Assembly: GCF_020616335.1 (NCBI RefSeq)
Contig: NZ_CP085051.1
Coordinates: forward strand, 1,364,001 to 1,428,000
DNA: 64,000 nucleotides
Direction of reading: 5' to 3'
Source: Corynebacterium uberis
Lineage (GTDB): Bacteria > Actinomycetota > Actinomycetes > Mycobacteriales > Mycobacteriaceae
In this document: piece after piece, positions 55,486-64,000 of the stretch
Position numbering within the stretch: the stretch's first letter is position 1
Layout of the letters: the number at the start of each line of letters is the position of its first letter
Notes under the pieces: generated by a model
The model's database searches: none
Seen by the model: only the letters and a program-made list of their open reading frames with translations
What the model was told of the DNA's origin: nothing
Program-made: the position numbers and the translations under genes

Positions 55486-55935
55486 ATGAAAGCTGTACTC
55501 ACCCGCGTGACGAGCGCACGCGTCACCGTTGGCGGCACGCTCGCCGGAGCGATCGCAGCCCCCGAAACCGGTGGGGTGCTCGCGCTCATCGGCGTCAGCC
55601 GCGACGACGACGACCGCGACTGCGAGGTCATGGCCCGCAAGATCGCCGAGCTGCGCCTCCTCGACGGCGAACGCAGTGCCACGGATCTCCAGGCCCCTAT
55701 TTTGGCGGTCAGCCAGTTTACGCTGCTGGGACGCACCGCGAAGGGACGTCGCCCTTCCTGGTCACATGCCGCCTCCGGCGATCACGCCCGCGACCTCTTT
55801 GAGCGGGTAATTACCCTGCTCCGGGAGCGTGGACTGGACGTAGAGACGGGTATCTTCGGCGAGATGATGCAGGTAGAATCCATCAACGATGGACCATTCA
55901 CCCTGCTAGTAGACACCCAGGACCCCTCGTCCTAG
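55486..55935 (+). CDS. dtd: D-aminoacyl-tRNA deacylase
   Basis: Removes D-amino acids (and glycine from tRNA-Ala) wrongly attached to tRNA. The 149-residue protein has the family motifs [18 protein letters not shown] near residue 76 and the C-terminal [11 protein letters not shown] (usually NxGPVT; the Phe is a mild deviation). ATG at 55486 has AGGAG five bases upstream. Probably co-transcribed with the preceding methyltransferase; the sigB promoter lies just downstream. Confidence 0.93.
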   Translation: MKAVLTRVTSARVTVGGTLAGAIAAPETGGVLALIGVSRDDDDRDCEVMARKIAELRLLDGERSATDLQAPILAVSQFTLLGRTAKGRRPSWSHAASGDHARDLFERVITLLRERGLDVETGIFGEMMQVESINDGPFTLLVDTQDPSS

Positions 55936-55952
55936 CCCCGAAAGGGGGTAGT

Positions 55953-55981
55953 GGAACTAATGAGGGATTCCTCGCGTTGAA
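55953..55981 (+). promoter_or_regulatory. SigH/ECF-type promoter of sigB
   Basis: GGAAC (55953-55957) and CGTTGAA (55975-55981) with the spacing expected for a SigH-type (oxidative/heat stress) promoter in actinobacteria. It is 32 bases before the sigB start. Confidence 0.7.
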
Positions 55982-56012
55982 GTGTGTACACGGCGATTTC
56001 GAGGAGGCTTAC

Positions 56013-57017
56013 ATGCAGCAGGCGTCAGCAGCTGACGTGGAAACGGAAGAGCAGGACCGCGTCGAGCATGACCGGGGCAGCCGCCGCAATCAGACAAATG
56101 ACAATCCCTCCGCAGACCTCGTCCGGGTCTATCTCAACGGCATTGGAAAAACGGCGCTGCTCAGCGCCGAAGATGAGGTAGAACTCTCCCAGCAGATTGA
56201 GGTGGGGCTCTACGCAGAACATCTGCTAGAAACGGCATCGAAGACCCTCACCAGGGCCAAGAAGCGTGACCTGAAAATCCTGGCCCGCGAAGGCAAGAAG
56301 GCGCGAAGCCACCTCCTCGAGGCGAACCTGCGCCTCGTGGTCTCCCTGGCCAAGCGCTATACCGGCCGCGGCATGCCGCTTTTGGACCTCATCCAAGAGG
56401 GCAACCTGGGGCTTATCCGCGCCATGGAGAAGTTCGATTACGCCAAGGGCTTCAAGTTCTCCACCTACGCCACCTGGTGGATCAGGCAAGCAATCACCCG
56501 CGGAATGGCAGACCAGTCCCGCACCATCCGGCTGCCCGTCCACCTGGTCGAGCAAGTAAACAAGCTCTCCCGCATCAAGCGCGAGCTCTACCAGCACCTG
56601 GGCCGTGAGGCCACCAATGAAGAACTCGCGGATGAGTCCGGCATTGATGAGTCCAAGATCGAAATGCTGCTGCGCCAGTCGCGCGACCCCGTGAGCCTGG
56701 ACATGCCCGTCGGGGCGGATGAAGAAGCCCCCCTGGGTGATTTCATCGAAGACGCCGAGGCCGCAGACGCAGAATCCGCGGTTGTCGCTTCCCTGCGCCA
56801 CTCCGACATCAAATCCGTGCTGTCCACCCTCGAAGAGCGCGAGCAAGACGTCATCAGGCTGCGCTACGGGCTCGACGACGGAGTCCCCCGCACCCTTGAC
56901 CAGATCGGCCGCCGATTCGGCCTGTCCCGCGAGCGGGTGCGCCAGATTGAACGCGAGGTCATGGCAAAGCTGCGCGAGGGAGATTTAGCCGATCGCCTCC
57001 GCGATTACGCTCAATAG
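56013..57017 (+). CDS. sigB: Principal-like sigma factor SigB
   Basis: Group 2 sigma-70 factor, 334 residues, used in stationary phase and stress. Region 1.2 [23 protein letters not shown], region 2 [29 protein letters not shown] and [21 protein letters not shown], region 4 [24 protein letters not shown]. It lacks the long tail of SigA. ATG at 56013 with a strong GAGGAGG site. Followed by dtxR and galE, the standard corynebacterial order. Confidence 0.96.
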   Translation: MQQASAADVETEEQDRVEHDRGSRRNQTNDNPSADLVRVYLNGIGKTALLSAEDEVELSQQIEVGLYAEHLLETASKTLTRAKKRDLKILAREGKKARSHLLEANLRLVVSLAKRYTGRGMPLLDLIQEGNLGLIRAMEKFDYAKGFKFSTYATWWIRQAITRGMADQSRTIRLPVHLVEQVNKLSRIKRELYQHLGREATNEELADESGIDESKIEMLLRQSRDPVSLDMPVGADEEAPLGDFIEDAEAADAESAVVASLRHSDIKSVLSTLEEREQDVIRLRYGLDDGVPRTLDQIGRRFGLSRERVRQIEREVMAKLREGDLADRLRDYAQ

Positions 57018-57090
57018 AAGCACCATCGGAGCCAATGGGCACACCAAAAACTCGATTCGCATCCCATCTGCCGAGCTCATCGCCCATTCG

Positions 57091-57121
57091 GTGAACACCA
57101 GTGCCAACTTAGGTTAAACTA
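57091..57121 (+). promoter_or_regulatory. dtxR promoter with overlapping iron-box half-site
   Basis: A weak -35 (GTGAAC 57091-57096) and -10 TAAACT (57115-57120), 18 bases apart. TTAGGTTA at 57109-57116 equals the left half of the DtxR operator consensus and overlaps the -10; the right half is poor. Confidence 0.45.
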
Positions 57122-57230
57122 GTCGGGTGTGTACCCCGTGCGCCTGAGGCAGATTCCACCGCCCAGAGCTCATCCGGTTGTGCTGGCACAAATAATCAAC
57201 AAAGAAAACCAATAGAGGGGTTAAGAAGAC

Positions 57231-57929
57231 GTGAAGGACCTGGTAGATACTACAGAAATGTACCTGCGTACCATTTACGAGCTCGAAGAGGAAGGCATTA
57301 TTCCCCTCCGAGCCCGCATCGTGGAACGCCTGGAGCAGTCCGGACCCACCGTCAGCCAGACCGTAGCCCGCATGGAGCGCGACGGCCTGCTGCACGTCCG
57401 CCCGGACCGCAGCCTGGAAATGACCAAGAAGGGCCGCGCCCGAGCAACCGCCGTCATGCGCAAGCACCGCCTGGCCGAGCGCCTGCTCACCGACGTCCTC
57501 AAGCTGGACATCAACCAGGTACACGACGAAGCCTGCCGCTGGGAACACGTCATGAGCGACGAGGTTGAGCGGCGCGTCATCGACGTCCTCAGCGATGCCA
57601 CCGCCTCCCCCTTTGGCAACCCCATCCCGGGCCTGGACGCCCTGGGACTAGACGACGTCGCCGCAAACAATAGCGCCCAGGCAGAAGCTGGCGTGCGCGC
57701 CGTGGACCTGCCGCTGCAGGAGCACGTCAAGGCACGCCTCCTCCAGATTAATGAGATCCTGCAGGTCGACGCCCGGCAGTTCCGTGCCCTGTCTGACGCC
57801 GGCATGACCATCGGCGCCGAACTTGACGTCTTCAACGACCACGGCATGGTCACCCTGCGCCGCGAAGACCACGTTGTTGAGCTCGCCGACGACTACGGCC
57901 ACGCCATCCGCGTCGAGCCACTGGACTAG
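57231..57929 (+). CDS. dtxR: Iron-dependent regulator DtxR
   Basis: Fe(II)-activated repressor of iron uptake and virulence genes, 232 residues. Helix-turn-helix ([22 protein letters not shown], residues 33-54), metal site 1 with His79, Glu83 and His98, site 2 with Met10, Cys102, Glu105 and His106, all present at the exact positions known from C. diphtheriae DtxR, and the C-terminal SH3-like domain. GTG at 57231 follows a run of purines (GAGGGGTTAAGAAG). Lies between sigB and galE. Confidence 0.97.
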   Translation: MKDLVDTTEMYLRTIYELEEEGIIPLRARIVERLEQSGPTVSQTVARMERDGLLHVRPDRSLEMTKKGRARATAVMRKHRLAERLLTDVLKLDINQVHDEACRWEHVMSDEVERRVIDVLSDATASPFGNPIPGLDALGLDDVAANNSAQAEAGVRAVDLPLQEHVKARLLQINEILQVDARQFRALSDAGMTIGAELDVFNDHGMVTLRREDHVVELADDYGHAIRVEPLD

Positions 57930-58051
57930 CCCCGACGCCCCCCCTTTTTCAGGCTCCTCTTAGTTCTCTCCACTACCCTTCGGGCCGCGCCGTCACCGAC
58001 GAGCGCGGCCCGAAGGCCATTGTTCCCCTTGTGCGAAAGGCCCCACCCCTC

Positions 58052-59026
58052 ATGAAAATCTTGGTCACCGGCGGCGCAGGATACGTCGGCAGCGTCTGCT
58101 CGCAGGTACTTATCGAGTCCGGCCACGACGTCATCGTCCTGGACAACCTGTCCACCGGCAACCGCGACGCCGTCCCAGAAGAAGCCACCTTCATTCACGC
58201 AGACGTCTCCGACGAAGCCGAAGCCGTCCTGCGCAACCACCACTGCGACGCCGTCATCCACTTCGCCGCCCGCTCCCTGGTCGGAGAATCCATGGAGGTG
58301 CCCGAAGAATACTGGCAAGACAACCTGGTAACCACGCTGCGCCTCCTCGACGCCATGCGTGGCCAAGGAGTACACAACCTCGTCTTCTCCTCCACCGCAG
58401 CGACCTACGGCGAACCCGAGGCCGTGCCGATCACCGAAGACATGCCCACCCGTCCCACCAACACCTACGGTGCGACAAAACTGGCCATCGACTACGCCAT
58501 CACCTCCTACGCCCAGGCCCACCAGCTCGGGGCCACCAGCCTGCGCTACTTCAACGTGGCCGGAGCGTACGGCTCGATCGGGGAAAACCGTGAAGTAGAA
58601 ACTCACCTGATCCCACTCGTCCTTCAGGTCGCCCTGGGGCTGCGCGAGAAGATCTTCATCTACGGCACCGACTGGCCCACCCCCGATGGCACAGCCATCC
58701 GCGACTACATCCACATCCGCGACCTGGCCCAGGCGCATGTCCTTGCGCTGGAGAGCAATCAGCCCGGAACCCACCGAATCTTCAACCTCGGATCCGGGGA
58801 AGGCTTCTCCGTCCGACAAGTCATCGACACCGCCCGCGCCGTCACCGGCGCCCCCATCCCCGCAGAAGAGGCCCCCCGCCGCTCCGGCGACCCCGCCGTG
58901 CTCATCGCCTCCTCAGCCAAGGCACAACAGGAGCTCGGCTGGCAGCCCAGGTACACCGACCTGCCGACCATCGTCACAGATGCCTGGGAATTTACCCGTC
59001 ACGCACAGCTGCACGCTCAGCGGTAG
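58052..59026 (+). CDS. galE: UDP-glucose 4-epimerase
   Basis: Interconverts UDP-glucose and UDP-galactose, supplying galactose for arabinogalactan. The 324-residue short-chain dehydrogenase-type protein has the NAD motif [10 protein letters not shown], the SSTAATYG and YGATK catalytic pair (Tyr-x3-Lys), and [11 protein letters not shown] at the C-terminus. ATG at 58052; an AAAGG site lies 12 bases upstream. Its 3' end overlaps the convergent DUF4192 gene by 10 bases. Adjacent to dtxR as in C. diphtheriae and C. glutamicum. Confidence 0.95.
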   Translation: MKILVTGGAGYVGSVCSQVLIESGHDVIVLDNLSTGNRDAVPEEATFIHADVSDEAEAVLRNHHCDAVIHFAARSLVGESMEVPEEYWQDNLVTTLRLLDAMRGQGVHNLVFSSTAATYGEPEAVPITEDMPTRPTNTYGATKLAIDYAITSYAQAHQLGATSLRYFNVAGAYGSIGENREVETHLIPLVLQVALGLREKIFIYGTDWPTPDGTAIRDYIHIRDLAQAHVLALESNQPGTHRIFNLGSGEGFSVRQVIDTARAVTGAPIPAEEAPRRSGDPAVLIASSAKAQQELGWQPRYTDLPTIVTDAWEFTRHAQLHAQR

Positions 59027-60072
59027 CCGGCACGCTCGTCATCGAAGAGGTGCTCGAACGTATCCAGCATGGCATCCACGAAGCCGTGGGAATACGCCTG
59101 CCACAGCAGCGTAATTAACCTGTGTTCAGGGCAGGCGAGGTAGCCCGCCGCCAGCGCCAGAGAGATCCTGCGCATGCGCCCCAGGCGCAGGTTGAGCACC
59201 ACCCACGTTGCCAGGGCATTGGCCTTGGCATTGCCCTCGAGGTGGTGAGCCGCCCACAAAACCGTGTCCACGCATTGCTGCGGATTCTGCAACGCCGCAT
59301 AAATGGTGATGTCGCGCGCGAGGGGGGCGTCGAGAAGCGCCGAAGCCTGGGCCAACAAATCCAGGTCCTCTTCTTGGCCAGCGGTGCCAAAAACGTCACG
59401 TGCCAAGGCAGCCACATCGGCGTAATCAAGATCGCCATCAGGTGTGCACAACCGCAGCGTAAGCTCAACGCTATCCCGGGTCCACTGCTGCTGCGCCCGC
59501 GCACACGCATCCCGGTCCATCAGGTCGTCCCGGTAGCCGAAAAACTCCAGGGCATCCTGGCGATCCAACTCCGGCAGACACCCCTGCGCCGCCATCTCAT
59601 CCATCGTGTGCGATCGCACAATCGGTGCGATTGTTCCCTGCCGCCAACACCCCATGGGATCCTTCTGTGCACCCGCACCACCCGGGCACCAACACAGTTC
59701 ATAGGGCTCATCCGTGACGATTCTCCGGGTAGTCCACACACCTGCAAGATGCGCACCACACGTTCGAGCCTCCTGCACCATCGAGCGCACCACACGGCGG
59801 CGACTGCCCACCGCGGCCTCAGGATCCACAATGAAAACAAAGATCAGATCTGGACCCTGCTGCGTCAACGCCCCCACAACCTCTGCGACGGTCTCCCGCC
59901 GCACAGCATCTGCAAGATCCATCCGCGCGGTCGCACCCAACGTGTAGTGCTTCCCACTGTCATGATTGAAGGCCATGACAAGGACGGAAGCATCCGGATA
60001 AAAGCCCAGGAGACCTGGGACTTCTGCAAGCAGTTGGCCCGGATTCACCAACGGTGTGTTGTGCTGTGTCAT
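59017..60072 (-). CDS. DUF4192 protein
   Basis: A 351-residue actinobacterial protein of unknown function. N-terminal [25 protein letters not shown] is the family mark, with [13 protein letters not shown] and [37 protein letters not shown] further on. ATG at 60072 with a GGTGGGG site; longer in-frame starts to 60261 add sequence without family likeness. A one-mismatch dispersed motif copy is at 59337-59348. Divergent from the PAC2 gene. Confidence 0.87.
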   Translation of the reverse strand: MTQHNTPLVNPGQLLAEVPGLLGFYPDASVLVMAFNHDSGKHYTLGATARMDLADAVRRETVAEVVGALTQQGPDLIFVFIVDPEAAVGSRRRVVRSMVQEARTCGAHLAGVWTTRRIVTDEPYELCWCPGGAGAQKDPMGCWRQGTIAPIVRSHTMDEMAAQGCLPELDRQDALEFFGYRDDLMDRDACARAQQQWTRDSVELTLRLCTPDGDLDYADVAALARDVFGTAGQEEDLDLLAQASALLDAPLARDITIYAALQNPQQCVDTVLWAAHHLEGNAKANALATWVVLNLRLGRMRRISLALAAGYLACPEHRLITLLWQAYSHGFVDAMLDTFEHLFDDERAGYR

Positions 60073-60382
60073 AACCCCACCGTGGCCGAGCAACCCCACC
60101 CATTCCAGCCCCATTGCCCCACGACAACCCCACGCTGTGGACAAGCCTTGCAAGCCTCCACAGGTACTACCACGCCTGCAAACCAGGGAACCAACAATCA
60201 CCAGCGAGCACGCGGCTGATGATTTACCGTGGGGAATTACCCACGTTCTGGGACGTTGCATAGAGTAGAACCCTTACGCACCTGCACTGGCCCGCCCACA
60301 GGATTGAGCCAGGCAGTCGGCGTGAGAAAGCAAGGACAACCACCGAACGCGAAAGATTGGATTAGGCCAACAAGGAGGAATC
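60073..60382. other. Divergent intergenic region DUF4192-PAC2, no gene found
   Basis: 310 bases. Contains an inverted repeat CGTGGG-N6-CCCACG (60228-60245) and a TAGAGT -10-like box (60261-60266) pointing to the PAC2 gene. Confidence 0.5.
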
Positions 60383-61444
60383 ATGCACGATAACCGTGAC
60401 ATGTACGAGCTGGAGTACCCCACCCCAGACATCGCGGGAGAAGGCGCCCCTGGACCTGTCCTCATTATCGCCCTCCAGGGATATGCCGACGCCGGACAAG
60501 CCGTTAGCGCCAGCTCAGATCACCTCTTAGCCGCCCTGGATAACCGCCTTGTCGCTTCCTTTAACACCGATGAACTCATTGATTTTCGCTCCCGGCGCCC
60601 CGTGGTGACCATGCGCGATCATGAAGTTACCGATATTGATGACATCACCCTAGACATGCGCGTTCTGCGCGACTCCGATCACCACAGTTTCCTCCTTTTA
60701 TCCGGCCCCGAACCCGATTTACGGTGGGGAGCCTTTACCCATGCAGTAACCAACCTCGTGGACAAGTACAACGTCTCCCAGGTCATCTGCCTTTATGCCG
60801 CGCCCATGACCGTGCCGCACACGCGACCGCTCATGGTCTCTGCCCACGGAAATGCGCCAGATCACACCGGTCAACGCTTTCATTTCGATGGCAAGGTCAT
60901 CCTGCCGGGATCTGCATCACTGACAATAGAAAAGGCCCTCAGCGACTCCGGGCACAACGTCGCCGGATTTACCGCACACGTGCCCCACTACGTGTCCTCC
61001 TCCCCCTACCCGGAAGCCACCTACCGCCTGCTCAGCTCAGTAGCCGACCAAGCAAACCTCAAGTTCCCGCTGCAAACGCTCGAACATGACCGCCAACGCA
61101 TTGCCCAGCAACTCGCTGAACAGGTAGCCGACTCGCCAGAAATCCAACAGGTCGTCGCCGCACTGGAAATCCAATACGACGAAGAACTAGACAGCTACCG
61201 CAATACCCACCCGCGGGCCGTCATGCCCGGCGAAGAAGATCTTCCCTCCGGCGAAGAGCTGGGTGAGGAATTTGAGCGCTTCCTCGCTCAACTCGACGAG
61301 CCTTCCAACGAGAAGCCTTCCGACGACGAGCCTTCCGACGACGAGCCTTCCGACGAGGATGCCCCCGAGGAGGATGCCTCCCAGCCGCACGACCAGGAGG
61401 ATCCCGGCGACTCTTCCGATGAAGGCAACAACCCTGACGCTTAA
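60383..61444 (+). CDS. PAC2-family protein
   Basis: A 353-residue member of the PAC2 (proteasome assembly chaperone 2-like) superfamily. Core features: VLIIALQGYADAGQAVSASSDHLLAAL near residue 30, DFRSRRPVV and HVPHYVSSSPYPEATYRLLS. Function in bacteria is not established; corynebacteria lack the 20S proteasome, so another role is likely. The last 75 residues are very acidic with PSDDE tandem repeats. ATG at 60383 with AAGGAGG. In C. glutamicum the same order galE-DUF4192-PAC2-helicase occurs. Confidence 0.88.
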   Translation: MHDNRDMYELEYPTPDIAGEGAPGPVLIIALQGYADAGQAVSASSDHLLAALDNRLVASFNTDELIDFRSRRPVVTMRDHEVTDIDDITLDMRVLRDSDHHSFLLLSGPEPDLRWGAFTHAVTNLVDKYNVSQVICLYAAPMTVPHTRPLMVSAHGNAPDHTGQRFHFDGKVILPGSASLTIEKALSDSGHNVAGFTAHVPHYVSSSPYPEATYRLLSSVADQANLKFPLQTLEHDRQRIAQQLAEQVADSPEIQQVVAALEIQYDEELDSYRNTHPRAVMPGEEDLPSGEELGEEFERFLAQLDEPSNEKPSDDEPSDDEPSDEDAPEEDASQPHDQEDPGDSSDEGNNPDA

Positions 61445-61451
61445 GTCTTGC

Positions 61452-61492
61452 CCCCGTGGGCTCCGCGTAGTGCGAGAGTCCACGGGTGCTTT
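61452..61492 (+). terminator. Terminator after the PAC2 gene
   Basis: CCCGTGG and CCACGGG arms (with CTC/GAG extension) enclose a roughly 13-base loop and are followed by TGCTTTT. Confidence 0.65.
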
Positions 61493-61512
61493 TGACTACT
61501 CTGGTCAAGGTG

Positions 61513-64000
61513 ATGCTTTCAGCCGTACTCCCCGACCTTGATGAGGTACCCGAGTCCCTCGTAGACGAGTCCATCTACCAGGCGTTCCTCTCTTGGACCC
61601 GCGAGCGCGGCATCTCGCTGTACCCCGCCCAGGAAGAAGCAAGCCTGGAGATTCTGACCGGAGAAAACGTCATACTGGCCACCCCCACCGGATCTGGGAA
61701 GTCCATGGTGGCCATTGCCGCGCACTTCATCGCCATGGCCAGGGGACAACGGAGTTTCTACACCGCCCCCATTAAGGCCCTGGTCAGTGAGAAATTCTTC
61801 GCCCTGTGCGGAGTCTTTGGCCCCGAGAATGTGGGCATGATGACCGGAGATGCGACAGTCAACGCCGGCGCCCCCATCATTTGTGCTACCGCAGAAATTG
61901 TGGCCAATATTGCCTTGCGCGATGGGTCCGAAGCAGACATCGACCAAGTAGTCATGGATGAGTTCCATTACTACTCCGACCCCGACCGCGGCTGGGCATG
62001 GCAAGTTCCGCTGCTCGAACTGCCGCACACCCAGTTCCTCCTCATGTCCGCCACCTTGGGGGATACCCGATTCCTCCAAGACGATCTCACCGAACGGACC
62101 GGCCGCAACACAGTCTTGGTGGGCACGGACGCCCAACGCCCAGTGCCCCTGGACTTTCACTACGTGTTCACCCCGGTCCATGAGACCGTGGAAGAACTGC
62201 TGAAAACCCAAAAGGCCCCCATCTACATTGTGCACTTCACCCAACGTGAAGCCGCAGAGCGCGCACAAGCCCTGACCTCCGTGCCCATGATCAACACCGA
62301 GGAGAAGGCGGCCATCGCCGCGGAGATCGGCTCCTTTAGGTTCAGTACCGCGTTTGGCAAAGATCTGTCTAAGCTGCTTCGCCGTGGAATTGGTGTTCAC
62401 CATGCGGGGATGCTTCCCAAGTATCGGCGGCTGGTGGAAAGGCTTTCCCAAAAGGGACTTTTGAAAGTCATCTGCGGTACGGACACTCTCGGCGTGGGCA
62501 TCAACGTGCCCATCCGCACCGTGCTGATGACGGGTCTAGCAAAGTTTGATGGCACACGCCAACGCATCTTAAAAACCAGGGAATTTCAGCAGATCGCCGG
62601 ACGCGCCGGACGCGCTGGTTTTGATACCCAGGGCACCGTGGTCGTCGAGGCACCAGAACATGAAATTGAGAATTGGCGGCTGCGCGAACGCGCAGGATCG
62701 GACCCCAAGAAGCTGAAGAAGATTCGCAAGAAGCGCGCACGGGACGGAGAGATTTCCTGGAGCGAAAAGACCTTTGACCGCCTGACAACCGGTGAGCCCG
62801 AAGGCTTGAGCTCCCAGTTTTCCGTCTCCAACTCCATGGTCATCAACCTCATTGCCCGGCCCGGCGATGGCTATGCGCACTTTGAACATCTCCTACGCGG
62901 AAGCCACAACACCAGGGCTCAGCAGAATCGGGACATCCTCACCACCGTCGATTTGATTGACGGCCTGATCAATGCCGGAATCGTTGAACATCTACCCGAC
63001 GGCACCCGCGATGACGAGGGCAGAGCCTACCGCCTTACCCAGGACATGCAGCGCGATTTTGCCCTCAACCAACCCCTGTCCCCCTTTGCCCTGGCTGCTT
63101 TGGAGTTATTGGATCCAGATTCGCCCACCTACGCACTGGACGTTATTAGCGTCTTTGAATCCATCCTGGATGACCCCGGCCAGGTGCTTCGCGCACAGCA
63201 ATCCGCGGCACGCGGGGAGGAGATCGCCGCGCTCAAAGCCGAGGGCGTGGACTACGCAGACCGGATGAGCATCATCGAGGAGGTGACCTGGCCCCGCCCG
63301 CTGGAGGATCTCCTCGAGGATGCATTCGAGACGTTTTGTGCGTCTGCGCCCTGGGCTAAGGAATACGAGATCTCGCCAAAGTCAATCGTGCGCGACATGA
63401 TCGAACACGCGATGACCTTTTCCGACTTCATTGCCACCTACGGCCTCGCCCGCTCAGAGGGCGTTGTGCTGCGCTATCTGACCAGCGCCTGGCGCACCCT
63501 CCGGCACACGCTTCCTCCCCTGTTTTCCAACGATGAGCTCGCCGATATCACCGAGTGGCTTGGGGAGCTCATCCGCCAGGTGGATTCATCCCTGGTTGAG
63601 GAATGGGCACAGCTCGGCGACCCGGACGCCCCCGTTGCCAAGGACGTTGTGGAGCGCGAGCTGGCCTTCGGCGTCGAAGACCCCACGGCTCTGACTGCCA
63701 ATAGGCGCGCGTTTACCACGATGGTCCGCAACGCCATGTTCCGGCTCGTCGAGCTGTTTGCTTGGGAGAAGGAAGACCGCCTCGAGGAGCTAACCAGCTA
63801 CCTCGAGGAAGCCCCCGATTTTGGGCAAGCCCTGGATGACTATTTCGACGAATACGATGATCTTGACACCTCGCCAGCTGCGCGTGGACCAGAGTATTTC
63901 CGGCTCGATTCCGCGCAGCAATCCACTCGGCGTTGGCCGGTTCGCCAGATCCTCAAGGATCCTGAAGACGACCACTCCTTCGCCTTTAATGCCGTGGTTG
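61513..64000 (+). CDS. Ski2-like DEAD/DEAH-box helicase (DUF3516), 3' end outside window
   Basis: Large SF2 RNA-helicase-type protein, 829 codons visible. Motif I ATPTGSGKS near residue 58, motif II MDEFHYYSD (DEFH), motif III LLMSATLGD, then GVHHAGMLPKYR, CGTDTLGVGINVP and QIAGRAGRAG (motif VI). A long C-terminal part of the DUF3516 type begins near residue 420 and is still open at the window end. ATG at 61513 is used; GTG at 61510 is also possible because a TACTCT -10-like box at 61497-61502 would allow a leaderless start. Preceded by a terminator, so it has its own promoter. Confidence 0.88.
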   Translation, partial: MLSAVLPDLDEVPESLVDESIYQAFLSWTRERGISLYPAQEEASLEILTGENVILATPTGSGKSMVAIAAHFIAMARGQRSFYTAPIKALVSEKFFALCGVFGPENVGMMTGDATVNAGAPIICATAEIVANIALRDGSEADIDQVVMDEFHYYSDPDRGWAWQVPLLELPHTQFLLMSATLGDTRFLQDDLTERTGRNTVLVGTDAQRPVPLDFHYVFTPVHETVEELLKTQKAPIYIVHFTQREAAERAQALTSVPMINTEEKAAIAAEIGSFRFSTAFGKDLSKLLRRGIGVHHAGMLPKYRRLVERLSQKGLLKVICGTDTLGVGINVPIRTVLMTGLAKFDGTRQRILKTREFQQIAGRAGRAGFDTQGTVVVEAPEHEIENWRLRERAGSDPKKLKKIRKKRARDGEISWSEKTFDRLTTGEPEGLSSQFSVSNSMVINLIARPGDGYAHFEHLLRGSHNTRAQQNRDILTTVDLIDGLINAGIVEHLPDGTRDDEGRAYRLTQDMQRDFALNQPLSPFALAALELLDPDSPTYALDVISVFESILDDPGQVLRAQQSAARGEEIAALKAEGVDYADRMSIIEEVTWPRPLEDLLEDAFETFCASAPWAKEYEISPKSIVRDMIEHAMTFSDFIATYGLARSEGVVLRYLTSAWRTLRHTLPPLFSNDELADITEWLGELIRQVDSSLVEEWAQLGDPDAPVAKDVVERELAFGVEDPTALTANRRAFTTMVRNAMFRLVELFAWEKEDRLEELTSYLEEAPDFGQALDDYFDEYDDLDTSPAARGPEYFRLDSAQQSTRRWPVRQILKDPEDDHSFAFNAVV

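Noticed and set aside
1..64000. CRISPR arrays, insertion sequences, prophage genes
   Set aside because: No regularly spaced repeats, transposase, integrase or phage structural genes seen on either strand.

Overview
The window is high-GC DNA (roughly 63-65 % G+C by eye) from a Corynebacterium or very close relative. The evidence is a complete dtxR with all its metal ligands next to galE, the sigA / sigB pair, phosphatidylinositol-mannoside genes (pgsA, an acyltransferase, pimA), an arabinogalactan arabinosyltransferase (aftC), and many actinobacterial DUF families. Gene order follows the conserved Corynebacteriales chromosome: mycobacterial aspS-hisS-relA-secDF-ruv-pimA-thrS, then ribD-aftC-msrB-hemQ-rnd-dxs-dut-ppgK-sigA-sigB-ideR. 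There is no sign of a plasmid, prophage, CRISPR array or insertion sequence. The species cannot be named from this sequence alone.

Layout. 1-734: start of aspS (cut by the window edge). 908-8884: a more variable block with a zinc metallopeptidase, a YhgE/Pip membrane protein with a degenerate ABC ATPase, a frameshifted TetR regulator, a flavin monooxygenase / FMN reductase pair of the CE1758/CE1759 type, and L-serine dehydratase. 8881-17288: hisS, an MBL hydrolase, a cyclophilin, DUF421, relA, apt and an ABC substrate-binding lipoprotein. 17339-23233: secF, secD, ruvB, ruvA, ruvC, with yajC missing from its usual place. 23357-30299: yebC, a LemA-like protein, then thrS-HIT-pgsA-acyltransferase-pimA, one tightly overlapping operon for tRNA charging and PIM lipid synthesis. 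30502-33105: a secreted copper/heme cassette (CopC, PCuAC, Tat-exported DyP peroxidase). 33463-34551: seven tRNA genes with an internal 181-base duplication. 34614-48217: RibD-like reductase, aftC, msrB, hemQ, DUF3000, RNase D, dxs, an RNA methyltransferase, DUF3159, DUF3710, dut, DUF3093, DUF4193 and polyphosphate glucokinase. 48551-64000: sigA, DUF4190, an SF2 helicase with DUF3039, DUF3099, a methyltransferase, dtd, sigB, dtxR, galE, DUF4192, PAC2 and a Ski2-like helicase cut by the window end.

How the genes work together. Most are housekeeping: translation (aspS, hisS, thrS, dtd, tRNAs), the stringent response (relA), protein export (secDF), Holliday-junction processing (ruvABC), envelope lipid and arabinogalactan synthesis (pgsA, acyltransferase, pimA, aftC), isoprenoid and heme supply (dxs, hemQ), and global transcription control (sigA, sigB, dtxR). 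sigB carries a good match to a SigH-type promoter, and dtxR has an iron-box half-site overlapping its -10.

The most unusual signal is not a gene. A 12-base word, GCTTATCGACGC, occurs nine times exactly and eight more times with one mismatch, on both strands, in several reading frames and between genes. Chance predicts about 0.01 exact copies. It behaves like a dispersed DNA-level signal (uptake, recombination or protein-binding site). Other points: the tRNA Val-Gly duplication with an acceptor-stem mismatch, a perfect 26-base palindrome near the copper cassette, the C-tract frameshift in the TetR gene, a seven-tract G-quadruplex candidate, the missing yajC, and several probable leaderless mRNAs.
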